From Flavobacterium sp. (GTDB lineage: Bacteria > Bacteroidota > Bacteroidia > Flavobacteriales > Flavobacteriaceae), in NCBI RefSeq assembly GCF_020217025.1, contig NZ_JAIWOF010000218.1:1-19341 (forward strand): a DNA stretch of 19,341 nt, written 5' to 3'. The notes below the pieces were generated by a model. That model did no database searches and was not told the origin of the DNA. It worked only from the letters and a program-made list of their open reading frames with translations. Position numbers and translations under genes: made by a program. This document shows, piece by piece, positions 1 to 8,034 of this stretch. How positions within the stretch are numbered: position 1 is the stretch's first letter; every line of letters begins with the position of its first letter.

Positions 1-13
1 AACAATATTTAAG

Positions 14-48
14 AACCACTTTTAATCTTTTTAAAAGAGGTTTTTTTT
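14..48 (+). terminator. Rho-independent terminator of an upstream gene
   Basis: A 12-bp stem with one mismatch (14-25 with 31-42) closes a 5-nt loop and runs into eight T residues (41-48). It probably ends a plus-strand gene lying left of the window. Too little of that gene is present to identify it. Confidence 0.6.
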
Positions 49-382
49 AGTAGCAAATATTTATACAGTTAATACGCTAATCATTTAGCGATAAAACAAT
101 CGCTACAAGAAATTCAATTATTTAATTTTATTTTCAACAACAAAATAATTGATATACAGAAAAGTCAAATATAATTCATTAATTATTTCATTAAAAACAC
201 CATAATCATTTCACAAAAAATACCGTAATATTATTTTCTGTTGTTGTTATTAATTGCGTCAAAATTAGAATAGTCTAACAAGTGCAAAAAACAATTCACA
301 TCATATAAAGTTCTATTATAATTAACAACTTCAAACGTGCTCAAAATTATCTAAAATAAACAGAAATATAAATCCAAGAAAA
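49..382. other. Intergenic region before the first gene
   Basis: This is a very AT-rich stretch with no open frame of useful length. I found no convincing TTG-N19-TAnnTTTG promoter for the gene at 383. The one notable word is AATACCGTAATA at 219-230. Its reverse complement recurs exactly upstream of the small-peptide gene at 8108-8119. Confidence 0.5.
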
Positions 383-838
383 ATGAAAACATACAAAAAT
401 TTCTTTACATCTTTAGTTATTACGATTCTATTTTCAATCACTAGTTCGTTCGGACAAACAACCCAAGAAGAATATAATTACATAACCAAAGGGTATAAAG
501 TTCAATTAGAATCTGGTCTTGATATGAAAAAAGGGTATTCATTTAAAGATATGGGAAATTCTACAGTTACTAGTGGTTCTGAAAAAAGAACAACTGAATT
601 TAAAGCACTTTTGAAAGAAGGACAATCAAAACCTGCTGCTATAATGATGATATACAAAAGAACCGATATTGCAAATGGAGCTGTAATATATGTTTGTATA
701 CCTAGTCCCGACGCCCCAAAAGAAATCTGGCAACAAACTATGGATTTCATTTCAACAAACTTCAAAAACAATGATGTAATGTTACAAACCGTAATTTGGG
801 GCTTAATGAAATTTGGTTCAAAAGAAGCTTCAATATAA
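383..838 (+). CDS. Secreted protein of unknown function
   Basis: The 151-residue product starts with a clear Sec signal peptide: Lys near the N-terminus, a hydrophobic core at about residues 8-20, and likely cleavage after SSFGQ near residue 25. The mature protein is about 126 residues with a mixed alpha/beta composition. It has no lipobox cysteine, transmembrane segment or catalytic motif that I recognise. The only cysteine in the mature part lies in a hydrophobic strand-like stretch (VIYVCIP). It stands alone, 131 bp before the next gene, and the leader is A-rich without a Shine-Dalgarno site, as is normal in this phylum. The likely location is periplasmic or extracellular, and the function is unknown. 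The ATG at 383 is chosen because it places the signal peptide at the very N-terminus. Confidence 0.75.
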   Translation: MKTYKNFFTSLVITILFSITSSFGQTTQEEYNYITKGYKVQLESGLDMKKGYSFKDMGNSTVTSGSEKRTTEFKALLKEGQSKPAAIMMIYKRTDIANGAVIYVCIPSPDAPKEIWQQTMDFISTNFKNNDVMLQTVIWGLMKFGSKEASI

Positions 839-969
839 AAATATAACCGATGATCATCAGTTAGCATTTCCTTTTAAAATAAAAGTATAATTTAATTTTT
901 ATCAAATTCTAACTCAAATCAAAAATAGTGTTTTAAACTATTTTAAAATACTCCCTACTCAATTAAATC

Positions 970-1176
970 ATGACAACAAATACATTTACAATTCCAGACT
1001 CATATCAGAATAAAAAACTAATAGTCAATCAATTAATCAACAAATATGAAGGTGATTATACCACTTTTGAAACTAAAGATGGTACAGCGTATTCTGTAGA
1101 TTTTGAAAACGATGCAGAATCGTCAAAATTCATGGAAAAATTAAACGCTTTAATTCCAGATTTGTATAAATATTAA
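970..1176 (+). CDS. Small protein of unknown function
   Basis: A 68-residue soluble, acidic-to-neutral protein with no signal peptide, cysteine or membrane segment. Codon use resembles its neighbours. The sequence suggests a helix (residues 11-26), a short beta-hairpin (28-45) and a C-terminal helix (50-62). I do not recognise the family. It lies 92 bp before the phospholipase D-like gene on the same strand, so co-transcription is possible but not shown. Confidence 0.55.
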   Translation: MTTNTFTIPDSYQNKKLIVNQLINKYEGDYTTFETKDGTAYSVDFENDAESSKFMEKLNALIPDLYKY

Positions 1177-1268
1177 AATATTATTGATCAGAACAAAGAA
1201 TCAAATTAAAATTCACTTTAAATTTTAAGATTTACAATCGTTTATTTATATCTAAAAATTATAAAAAA

Positions 1269-2126
1269 ATGAACAAATTCATTACTGGAGATAACCTTGA
1301 AAATGCAGTTTATGAAATAATATGGGAGGCAAAAAAAAACCTTATAATTGTTTCTCCATTTATAAAACTTGATGACTATTTCAAAAGATTATTTGATAAT
1401 CATATAAACAACCCAAAACTTCATATATTAATTGTTTTTGGTAAAAATGAAACCGAAAAAAACAAAAGTTTAAGTAATGAAGATTTTAACTATTTCAAAA
1501 AGTTTCTCAATATAAGTATTGTTTATATTCCTAATTTACATGCTAAATACTATGGAAATGAGAAAAAAGGAGTAATTACATCTATAAACTTATATGATTA
1601 TTCTTTTAAAAATAATATAGAATTTGGAGTTTACTCTGAACTTAATCTTTTAAGTAAATATAGAAAGAATGCCGATAATGAAGCATGGCAAACATGCTAT
1701 AATCTTGCAGAAAAAAGTGAAGCAATTTTTATTAAACGACCTGTATACGAAAAGAAAATACTCAGCCCTATTTTAGGAAAAAATTATGTAAAATCCGATG
1801 TCTTACATGACACAACTTCAAGTTTTTTTACTTCAATTGACAGAATAAAATCAAACCAAATAAAAACATTAAATGATTTTGATTATGAGATAGAATTAGG
1901 ATCAATTACAAAATCAAGACCATATAGAGACGAAATTGAGACACAAACAATTGGATATTGCATAAGAACTGGTGAAAAAATTGCATATAATCCAAACAAG
2001 CCATATTCAAATAAATCATACAGAAGTTGGGCATCCTTTAGAAACGAAAACTATCCAGAAAATTTTTGTCATAAAACAGGTAAACGTTCAAACGGAAGAA
2101 CATCAATGAAAAAACCGATACTTTAA
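1269..2126 (+). CDS. Phospholipase D-like (single HKD) protein with degenerate zinc-ribbon tail
   Basis: The 285-residue cytoplasmic protein has an N-terminal PLD-like fold at about residues 1-125. It carries one HxK motif (H91, K93) followed by S105 and N107 in a TSINLYDYS context and an acidic residue near E118. PLD-family nucleases and lipases use two HKD motifs, so a single-motif protein would be expected to dimerise. The C-terminal 60 residues hold three evenly patterned pairs, C231-x2-T234, S247-x2-S250 and C267-x2-T270. They look like a triple-knuckle zinc ribbon in which most cysteines became Ser or Thr. The gene is followed after 47 bp by a PD-(D/E)XK-like gene on the same strand. 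A role in DNA metabolism or defence is inference; a lipase is less likely because no signal peptide is present. Confidence 0.7.
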   Translation: MNKFITGDNLENAVYEIIWEAKKNLIIVSPFIKLDDYFKRLFDNHINNPKLHILIVFGKNETEKNKSLSNEDFNYFKKFLNISIVYIPNLHAKYYGNEKKGVITSINLYDYSFKNNIEFGVYSELNLLSKYRKNADNEAWQTCYNLAEKSEAIFIKRPVYEKKILSPILGKNYVKSDVLHDTTSSFFTSIDRIKSNQIKTLNDFDYEIELGSITKSRPYRDEIETQTIGYCIRTGEKIAYNPNKPYSNKSYRSWASFRNENYPENFCHKTGKRSNGRTSMKKPIL

Positions 2127-2173
2127 TTAATAATAGTATACACTAAGCTAGTAATTAATAGGACAAATATATC

Positions 2174-2980
2174 ATGAATGATTCTGATTTTTTTGACATT
2201 AGAAATATTGATTTAGATAATCAAAAAATGTCTGAAAAAGAACTTGTAGAAAGATTGTCTATTTCAAAAAAAGACAACAAAATAAACTATAACTTATTCT
2301 CAAATTTAATTCACAAACCAGTAGGTTACGACGAATTTGCTAAATATAAAGGTTTTTATGTAGCATTTGAAATTTTAAGACAAGAACTTGGCTTCGAAAA
2401 AAACAATAAACCAGGTGATTTTGACATCATAATAATTCCCTATTCAGAAAATGAAACATTTTTCAACAGAACTTGTGCTATTGAAGTTAAAGTAGTTAGA
2501 CCTCTGAGAAATAATCCTAAAAAAGCCCCTAACTCTTATGGTATAACACAAGTAGAAGGTCTTATTAAAGATGGTTTTCCTTTAGTAGGTTTAATTCATA
2601 TTTGTATGCCAGAACCACTCAATGAAAACGAAAAAACCACAGTAAAACTTCACCTAACCCCATTTAATTTAGATGAGCCTGTAAATAATATTGATTTTTT
2701 TAAAGATACACTTGATGTCAAATTCGATCACTTTTCTCAATTTTCAGCTGCAAATCAAATGAAAAAATTAATTTCAAAAGACATCCCAAAATATGTCGGA
2801 CTTAATACAATTGGAGTAAATCTTCAAATGGATGGTTCATTAATAACTTGGTTTAATCACGATTTTAATAATGGTTATTCCTCTGGGTATTTTAATCCAT
2901 ACAAAAAGAATGAAACAATAGAAAAGTTAAAAAAATTCTTGGAAAATCAACCTAGTAAATTTATAAAACTAGAAAAATAA
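2174..2980 (+). CDS. PD-(D/E)XK nuclease-like protein
   Basis: The 268-residue protein has no signal peptide. A PD-(D/E)XK-type active-site pattern can be read at residues 80-130: G-D82-F-D84 leads into a hydrophobic strand, then E104-V-K106, then Q126 in a helix. An acidic helix residue (E66) precedes it. This D...E-x-K...Q order is typical of the superfamily, although family assignment by eye is tentative. The rest shows no recognised domain. It follows the phospholipase D-like gene by 47 bp, and its stop lies 6 bp from the convergent stop of the receptor gene. The two genes may form a nuclease pair. It could instead be an inactive or regulatory member of the fold. Confidence 0.55.
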   Translation: MNDSDFFDIRNIDLDNQKMSEKELVERLSISKKDNKINYNLFSNLIHKPVGYDEFAKYKGFYVAFEILRQELGFEKNNKPGDFDIIIIPYSENETFFNRTCAIEVKVVRPLRNNPKKAPNSYGITQVEGLIKDGFPLVGLIHICMPEPLNENEKTTVKLHLTPFNLDEPVNNIDFFKDTLDVKFDHFSQFSAANQMKKLISKDIPKYVGLNTIGVNLQMDGSLITWFNHDFNNGYSSGYFNPYKKNETIEKLKKFLENQPSKFIKLEK

Positions 2981-2986
2981 TATAAA

Positions 2987-5647
2987 TTACAACTTATAAC
3001 TAACCGTCAACATCACAATTCTTGGTAACGTGTACGTTGTAGAACTCGAAATCATAAAATCAGAAAAAGAGTTGTTGATTTTAGTACCATTATTCAAGTA
3101 ATTCTGTGCCGAAAGTTCAAATCGGAACGGATTGTTTTTCTTCTGATAACTCAAATACGCATTGGCAATTCTAAAATCAGTTGCGATGTTGTTGCTGTTT
3201 TCGTTAAACGTTACTTCGTAATCGGTTTTAAAATTAAAATGTTTCCAAAAATCGATATCAAAATCAAAACCCAATCTATCTGAAGTTAGCGATGAATTGG
3301 TTAATCCTGAAAATTGACTAAACGTTTTATTATAACTTACACTTGCACTTGGCCATTTTTTGTTGGCTGTTCGTAACTTAATTCCAATACTTTGATTGTT
3401 TCTGTCGTTGGTTATCGTTTGGTTGTTTACCGTTTGAACGTAGTTGAACCAAGATAAATTAGCATTTAAACCCAATCTGAATTTATGAATTTTTTTATCA
3501 ATATTTCCATAAACACGATAGGTGGTTTCTGGATTATCGGTAATGGTTGGCGTTGTAAATTGATTGATGCCATCTAAACCAATTTCATTTCGAATGGTTC
3601 TTACTTTCTTGGTAAAACTAGCATTGGCAAACAACATTATACCACGATACATACTGGTTTTGGAATAGTTTAAAGTCGCATTGTGAAAACGTTCGTTTCG
3701 CAACAACGCATTTCCTCTAAAAACCGAATTATAACTTTGTAAGGTATAACGTTCTAACAAACGATTCGCTTCTGGAAATTCATTTACCAAACGATAATTG
3801 AATTTCAAATTTTCCGATTGATTGAATTCGTATTCGCTTAGCCAACTAGGTTGCAAAAATGTATTGTTTAACGTGTAATTGTTTGCAATTTGTTGCGTTT
3901 TCAAATGATAGTAATGCGCATAAATGGCAGGTTTGTTTACCCATTTTCCAATTTTGAACTTATATTCTAAACCCAAATACAAATCATTTAATAAATAATC
4001 CATGTCGTTCCCAAAACCATCGGTAGCAAAATCATTGATTGTTCCGTCAGTTAGGTATTGTTTTTCGGTGATTTGTAGTTGTGTTGTTCCTAAATTATTT
4101 CCAACATTAGTATACAAATGATTGTAATTGTTGATAATCCAATAATGTTTAAAAAGCGCATCAAAACTACTATTTTTTACTTTTTTTACTTGCTGAATGT
4201 TGTAAAACGAATCATTTTCTAACGGAATTAATCCAGTTAAAAATTCGGTATCGGTTAACCAAGTATTTTGAGGTTTATTACTATCGTAACTTTGATTAAC
4301 TACAAAAGTAGTAGTGTGTTTATTGTTGTATTGTTTATGCCATTCAATATATTGCTTAACTTGAACGATATCTGCAGAATTCAATGTTTTAAAATACGAA
4401 TTCTGATTTTCTAAGGTTGAATTTAATACACTTTCAAAATCATTTGTAGTAGATTGAAATTGTCCATTATAAAACCATTTTGACTTAGTATTTGGAGTGT
4501 AATTTAATTTAAGATTTCCAATACCTAAAACCGACTTATTTTGCCCTGCTCGTCTTTGGTTTTCATAAGTTACATTTTCATTTTCTAAATATTGGTTTTC
4601 ATTTTTAGTAAGCGATTGTGTAAATAATTTGGAAAAAATACCGAATCCTTCAATATCCAGTTTTGTGTTTATTTCTTGGCGAAAATTGAAAGCCCCAAAC
4701 TGCGATTTATTATTTACTACATCGGTATTATCTCTTGCAAACGAATATAAATCTGTTAATTGTTTTCTTCCCGAAATAAAACTACTGGCGCCACCTTGAA
4801 AACGCATCATGTCTTGAAAAGAAAAAGTACGTTTACCAATATTATTAATATCTCCAATAAAACTTACGTTTGTTTTTGGTGCATAATAAAACAAAGCAAC
4901 ATGACCTAAATAAAAACCATTATCGTTGGCTACTTCAGCACCTGCATCAACATCGCCAAAAATAAATTTCTTTTTATCTTCTTTTAGTTTGATGTTCATC
5001 GCCAAGTCTTCAGAATCAGAAACTTTTTTTAGAAAACCTACTTCGTTGAAGTTGTCAATAACTTCTATTTTATCTACAGCATCGGCTGGAATATTTTCTA
5101 CACCTAATTTGGTGCCACCACCAAAAAACGATTTATTTTCTACTAAAAATTTGGTTACTTTTTTACCTTGAACCGTTACGCCACCGTTTTTATCTACTTC
5201 AACACCAGGTAGTTTTTCTAATTGTTCTTTTAGTTTGCGCTCGTTACCATTAGCAAAGGCTTTAACATCGTAAATTAAAGTATCTTTTTTAACCACAACA
5301 GGTTTGTAATCGTAGGTTATGGTGATTTCTTTTAATTTTTGACCGTTTTCTTTGAGTTTAAAATGGTGTTCTTTTTGCGAAAAATTAGCCGGAAGATTTA
5401 AGATTTGTTCTGTAAAACCTAAATACGAAACCCGAACTTCATAAGGCACTTCTTTTTCTAATTCTAGTTTATAACGCCCTAAATGATCAGCAATAGCAAA
5501 TTTTAACCCTTGTTTTTCAACTAAAGGTTTAGCAATTACATTGGCATTTTGTAATGGGTTTCCAAGTGAATCTTTGACCGTGCCGGTTAGGGTTTGTGAA
5601 AGAGAAAATATAGGAAAAAGTAGTAATAGAATTAGGAATTTTGGCAT
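2987..5647 (-). CDS. TonB-dependent receptor-like outer-membrane beta-barrel protein
   Basis: The 886-residue protein starts with a signal peptide (residues 1-17, ending SLSQ). A carboxypeptidase-regulatory-like beta-sandwich follows at about 18-95 (TGTVKDSLGNPLQNANV). Next come a plug-like region at about 115-220 (PGVEVDKNGGVTVQGKKV...) and a long barrel of aromatic/polar alternating strands to the C-terminus. This matches the outer-membrane beta-barrel/TonB-linked receptors of Bacteroidota. The ligand cannot be read from sequence. It is the last gene of the peptide-GLPGLI-receptor cassette, 9 bp downstream of the GLPGLI stop, so co-translation is likely. A decayed second copy of its 5' end lies at about 6825-6973, which shows that the cassette was duplicated. 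Confidence 0.88.
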   Translation of the reverse strand: MPKFLILLLLFPIFSLSQTLTGTVKDSLGNPLQNANVIAKPLVEKQGLKFAIADHLGRYKLELEKEVPYEVRVSYLGFTEQILNLPANFSQKEHHFKLKENGQKLKEITITYDYKPVVVKKDTLIYDVKAFANGNERKLKEQLEKLPGVEVDKNGGVTVQGKKVTKFLVENKSFFGGGTKLGVENIPADAVDKIEVIDNFNEVGFLKKVSDSEDLAMNIKLKEDKKKFIFGDVDAGAEVANDNGFYLGHVALFYYAPKTNVSFIGDINNIGKRTFSFQDMMRFQGGASSFISGRKQLTDLYSFARDNTDVVNNKSQFGAFNFRQEINTKLDIEGFGIFSKLFTQSLTKNENQYLENENVTYENQRRAGQNKSVLGIGNLKLNYTPNTKSKWFYNGQFQSTTNDFESVLNSTLENQNSYFKTLNSADIVQVKQYIEWHKQYNNKHTTTFVVNQSYDSNKPQNTWLTDTEFLTGLIPLENDSFYNIQQVKKVKNSSFDALFKHYWIINNYNHLYTNVGNNLGTTQLQITEKQYLTDGTINDFATDGFGNDMDYLLNDLYLGLEYKFKIGKWVNKPAIYAHYYHLKTQQIANNYTLNNTFLQPSWLSEYEFNQSENLKFNYRLVNEFPEANRLLERYTLQSYNSVFRGNALLRNERFHNATLNYSKTSMYRGIMLFANASFTKKVRTIRNEIGLDGINQFTTPTITDNPETTYRVYGNIDKKIHKFRLGLNANLSWFNYVQTVNNQTITNDRNNQSIGIKLRTANKKWPSASVSYNKTFSQFSGLTNSSLTSDRLGFDFDIDFWKHFNFKTDYEVTFNENSNNIATDFRIANAYLSYQKKNNPFRFELSAQNYLNNGTKINNSFSDFMISSSTTYTLPRIVMLTVSYKL

Positions 5648-5656
5648 TAAGAATTG

Positions 5657-6409
5657 TTATTTACTTGATTGTATTTCCTTTTTCTTTTTTTCAATTATCA
5701 AATTATTTTCCTTTTCAAGATTTTTTCTTTCATAAATACTATTATACATCATATTACTGTAATCCTCATATGCTATAGTTGTATTAGAATATGGCTTTTT
5801 TATTTCTAATTTAGTTTTTTCAATTTTAGAGGCATAATAAATTTTTTTTCCATCAAAAGAACCCTCCAAAACTAAACCAGGTAACCCATCTAATCCAATC
5901 GGCCCAAAAGAAGTTGGAATTTCGTATGTAAACCACGCATATGGTTCAAAAGATTCTTTTATTTCTCCTTTAAACTTTCTGTCTTTATGTGTAGTTGCTT
6001 TAAAACATTTAAATCCAGAAATAAGTTTTGTTTCGTTTGGGTTTATATACCATTGATATTCATTGTAATCAGATGAAACATTAAAAACATCACCTCTATT
6101 TTCAACATTGAATATTTTTTCTTTTAAAATATGATTTTTATAATATTTAATATTACCACCATAAATAACCTTAATTATTTTATCATCAATTTTATTATTT
6201 TCATTCTCAATTTGATTGACAATTTGAAACAAACTTTTTTCGTTATCATAAATTAATTCAAATTCAATATTTTTGGGGTCAAACTTATTCTCTGGTTTAC
6301 TATTTATATCAATTACCTTGTAAGTTACAAGATTGTTTTCTTTTAAATTATCAGTTGATTTACAATTTATTAAGGAAAGAAAAAGTGTTAAAATAAAAAA
6401 TTTTTTCAT
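5657..6409 (-). CDS. GLPGLI family lipoprotein (distal copy)
   Basis: The 250-residue protein has a lipoprotein signal peptide (hydrophobic residues 5-14, lipobox LINC with C16). The family signature GLPGLV sits at 175-180 inside FGPIGLDGLPGLVLEG. A GFKCFKATT strand (132-140) and AWFTYEIP (158-165) are shared with the paralogue at 7019-7702. GLPGLI proteins are common in Flavobacteria beside outer-membrane receptors, but their biochemical role is not established. Here the gene lies between the small-peptide gene and the receptor gene, 9 bp before the receptor start. Lipidation distinguishes it from the paralogue, which has an ordinary signal peptide. The last 15 residues are rich in Lys and Glu. 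Confidence 0.88.
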   Translation of the reverse strand: MKKFFILTLFLSLINCKSTDNLKENNLVTYKVIDINSKPENKFDPKNIEFELIYDNEKSLFQIVNQIENENNKIDDKIIKVIYGGNIKYYKNHILKEKIFNVENRGDVFNVSSDYNEYQWYINPNETKLISGFKCFKATTHKDRKFKGEIKESFEPYAWFTYEIPTSFGPIGLDGLPGLVLEGSFDGKKIYYASKIEKTKLEIKKPYSNTTIAYEDYSNMMYNSIYERKNLEKENNLIIEKKKKEIQSSK

Positions 6410-6423
6410 TGGTTTTATTATAA

Positions 6424-6447
6424 ATACGGAACACGTCTGTTCCGTAT
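6424..6447 (-). terminator. Intercistronic hairpin between peptide and GLPGLI genes (distal copy)
   Basis: A perfect 10-bp stem (6424-6433 with 6438-6447) closes a 4-nt loop, between the peptide stop and the GLPGLI start. The T-run on the minus strand is weak. It may be a partial terminator or an mRNA 3'-end stabiliser that favours peptide expression. The other copy has a hairpin in the same position. Confidence 0.55.
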
Positions 6448-6453
6448 AGTTAT

Positions 6454-6690
6454 TTAATTATTCTCGCAGTTTGAAAGATAAGTAGAATATACAAATTCTA
6501 TTGTCCAATCATCCCAAGAATTCCCTGTTGCATTAGTATGCTCTTCATCTGCAATAGAAGTTTGAATAGTTGCAAGCACTTCACAATCGCTTAATTCTAC
6601 TCTTCTAATCTTTACTTCTTCAATCTCATTTGCCATTCCTGAAACTGAAAAAGCTAAAAGTGCTACTGCACTAAAAAATACTTTTTTTAT
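6454..6690 (-). CDS. Small secreted two-cysteine protein with ATA start (distal copy)
   Basis: Read from the ATA at 6690-6688, this gives a 78-residue protein whose first 25 residues match the signal peptide of the paralogue at 7771-8034 almost exactly (KKVFFSAVAL...MANEIEE). The paralogue has ATG at the matching base triplet, and a TAA lies three codons upstream, so no other start can include the signal peptide. The first ATG, at 6636, would give a 60-residue product without one. The mature part is acidic, with C36 and C75 as the only cysteines, in DCEV and SNCEN contexts like those of the paralogue. A disulphide in the periplasm is plausible. Either ATA is used inefficiently as a start or the gene is losing function. 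The function is unknown. It heads the complete GLPGLI-receptor cassette. Confidence 0.6.
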   Translation of the reverse strand: MKKVFFSAVALLAFSVSGMANEIEEVKIRRVELSDCEVLATIQTSIADEEHTNATGNSWDDWTIEFVYSTYLSNCENN

Positions 6691-6824
6691 CTTTGTTTAA
6701 ATTTAATGTTTTGTTGTTAATTATTCAAATTTTAATATTTAAAATACATTTTCCAATAACATTAACATTCAACAAAATGTATCAAAGAGCTGTAAAGTGT
6801 GTTAAATTTTTAATAGTTTAAAAT

Positions 6825-6973
6825 CTGCAATAACAAATTTGACCCAAGTTTTTCAACTAAAGGTTTAGCAATTACATTGGCATTTTGCAAAGGCCTTTCA
6901 AAAGAATCTTTAACCCTACTGGTTAAGACTTGAGAAAAAGAAAGTATAGGAAAAAAATATGGTGTTATAGCAT
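6825..6973 (-). pseudogene. Remnant of the 5' end of a duplicated TonB-type receptor gene
   Basis: The minus strand closely matches the start of the 886-residue receptor gene: the signal-peptide end, the VKDS...PLQNANVIAKPLVEK region, and then a degraded stretch. An ATG at 6973 is followed by a stop two codons later. About 10 bp of the signal-peptide region are missing relative to the intact gene, and a further 1-bp deletion after PLVEK shifts the frame. Similarity fades around 6825. No barrel sequence remains. It sits directly after the second GLPGLI gene, where an intact receptor gene would be expected. Confidence 0.8.
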
Positions 6974-7018
6974 TTATTTAGATATTTAATTCTTTTAATC
7001 GTACTAAATTATATAAAT

Positions 7019-7702
7019 TTAAAAATCATTTAATTTATCAAGTGCTTTTTCAAATTCTGATTCAGAAAGGATTTTCATATTTTTTTTATCAATATCAAAA
7101 GTTTTTTTTGAATCAAATTCAATTTTTTTTACTCCAAATACAACATTTCTTACCTGGAGCTCTAAAATTAAACCCGGAAGATTACTATAGCCATTAGGTC
7201 CAAAACTATATGGAATTTCAGGGCAAAACCATGCGACTACAGGATGCTTAAAAACTTTTTCTCCATATTTTATAACATTAAAACTCGTTGCTTTGTAACA
7301 AGTGTAACCATTAATTTCTTTTTTTTCATTAATAAGCTGCCAATCATTAACAATTTGTTTTTCCACAAAAAAATTATCTCCCAATAAACTTGATTGCGAC
7401 AATAATTTTTTTTTCAAATCAAATACAATTCCAGAATAACCTGCAAAAAGTAGATCTGTTCTTTTAATAGAAGCTAAAATTTGAGAATCGGTAGTATTAA
7501 AAAATTTAGAATTTTCAGAAGTACAAATTAAGCCAAAATCTAGATGTTTTGCATTTTCAATGGCATTTAAGTAATAGCTCTTTAAAGTTTCGTCTTTTTC
7601 TAAAATTTCTTTTTCAGGAAAAATAGTTACCTTATATTCTACATATAAATTTTGACTATAAACTTTAACAAAAGATAATAAAATGAATATTATAATTTTC
7701 AT
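7019..7702 (-). CDS. GLPGLI family protein (proximal copy)
   Basis: The 227-residue protein has an ordinary Sec signal peptide (residues 1-16, ending VYS before QNLY) and no lipobox. The signature is the variant NLPGLI at 174-179 within FGPNGYSNLPGLILEL. GYTCYKATS (132-140) and AWFCPEIP (157-164) align with the lipidated paralogue at 5657-6409. Overall similarity between the two copies is moderate, so the duplication is old or they have diverged in function. Its receptor partner is reduced to the remnant at about 6825-6973, so the product may act with the remaining receptor or be an orphan. Confidence 0.85.
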   Translation of the reverse strand: MKIIIFILLSFVKVYSQNLYVEYKVTIFPEKEILEKDETLKSYYLNAIENAKHLDFGLICTSENSKFFNTTDSQILASIKRTDLLFAGYSGIVFDLKKKLLSQSSLLGDNFFVEKQIVNDWQLINEKKEINGYTCYKATSFNVIKYGEKVFKHPVVAWFCPEIPYSFGPNGYSNLPGLILELQVRNVVFGVKKIEFDSKKTFDIDKKNMKILSESEFEKALDKLNDF

Positions 7703-7732
7703 ATATGAATATTTTTATTTTTTTTTAAAACC

Positions 7733-7758
7733 CATAAATCAAATCTAATTGATTTATG
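7733..7758 (-). terminator. Intercistronic hairpin between peptide and GLPGLI genes (proximal copy)
   Basis: A perfect 10-bp stem (7733-7742 with 7749-7758) closes a 6-nt loop and can extend by four more pairs including G-U. On the minus strand it is followed by GGGTTTTAAAAAAAA, so it may be a partial terminator or a stabilising element. It is the positional counterpart of the hairpin at 6424-6447, with a different sequence. Confidence 0.6.
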
Positions 7759-7770
7759 AGCTTTAGTATA

Positions 7771-8034
7771 TTATCCCTCAATACTTTGAACATTTAAGCA
7801 AGAAAAATAAATTTGATATGAATATGCCGAAGCAGCTTCATGGCTCATTCCAGATTCTCTAGCCAATGAGTAAGCAGTAAATTTCATAACCCTACAATCG
7901 TCCTTAACTATTTTTTTTTCAGTTTTTTCAGTTTCAATAGTTTTTACATCAACTTTTTTCTCTTCAATTTCATTAGCCATAGCAGAAATAGAGAAAGTAA
8001 TAAGTGCCACTGCACTAAAAAATACTTTTTTCAT
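7771..8034 (-). CDS. Small secreted two-cysteine protein (proximal copy)
   Basis: The 87-residue protein has a signal peptide (residues 1-20, cleavage after AMA). A charged Lys/Glu/Thr linker follows (about 21-44), then a compact C-terminal region bounded by C47 and C79, 31 residues apart, with the pattern DCRV...YFSCLN. The paralogue at 6454-6690 shares the signal peptide, the NEIEE start and the DC...C framing but differs between the cysteines. A disulphide-closed periplasmic or exported product is plausible. It is the first gene of the minus-strand run, so the promoter should lie between 8035 and about 8200. I do not recognise a family. Its constant position upstream of GLPGLI and receptor genes suggests a joint role. 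Confidence 0.75.
   Translation of the reverse strand: MKKVFFSAVALITFSISAMANEIEEKKVDVKTIETEKTEKKIVKDDCRVMKFTAYSLARESGMSHEAASAYSYQIYFSCLNVQSIEG

Noticed and set aside
502..867. 121-codon minus-strand frame opposite the secreted protein gene
   Set aside because: It lies almost wholly antisense to a gene with a clear signal peptide and has no recognisable domain or leader.
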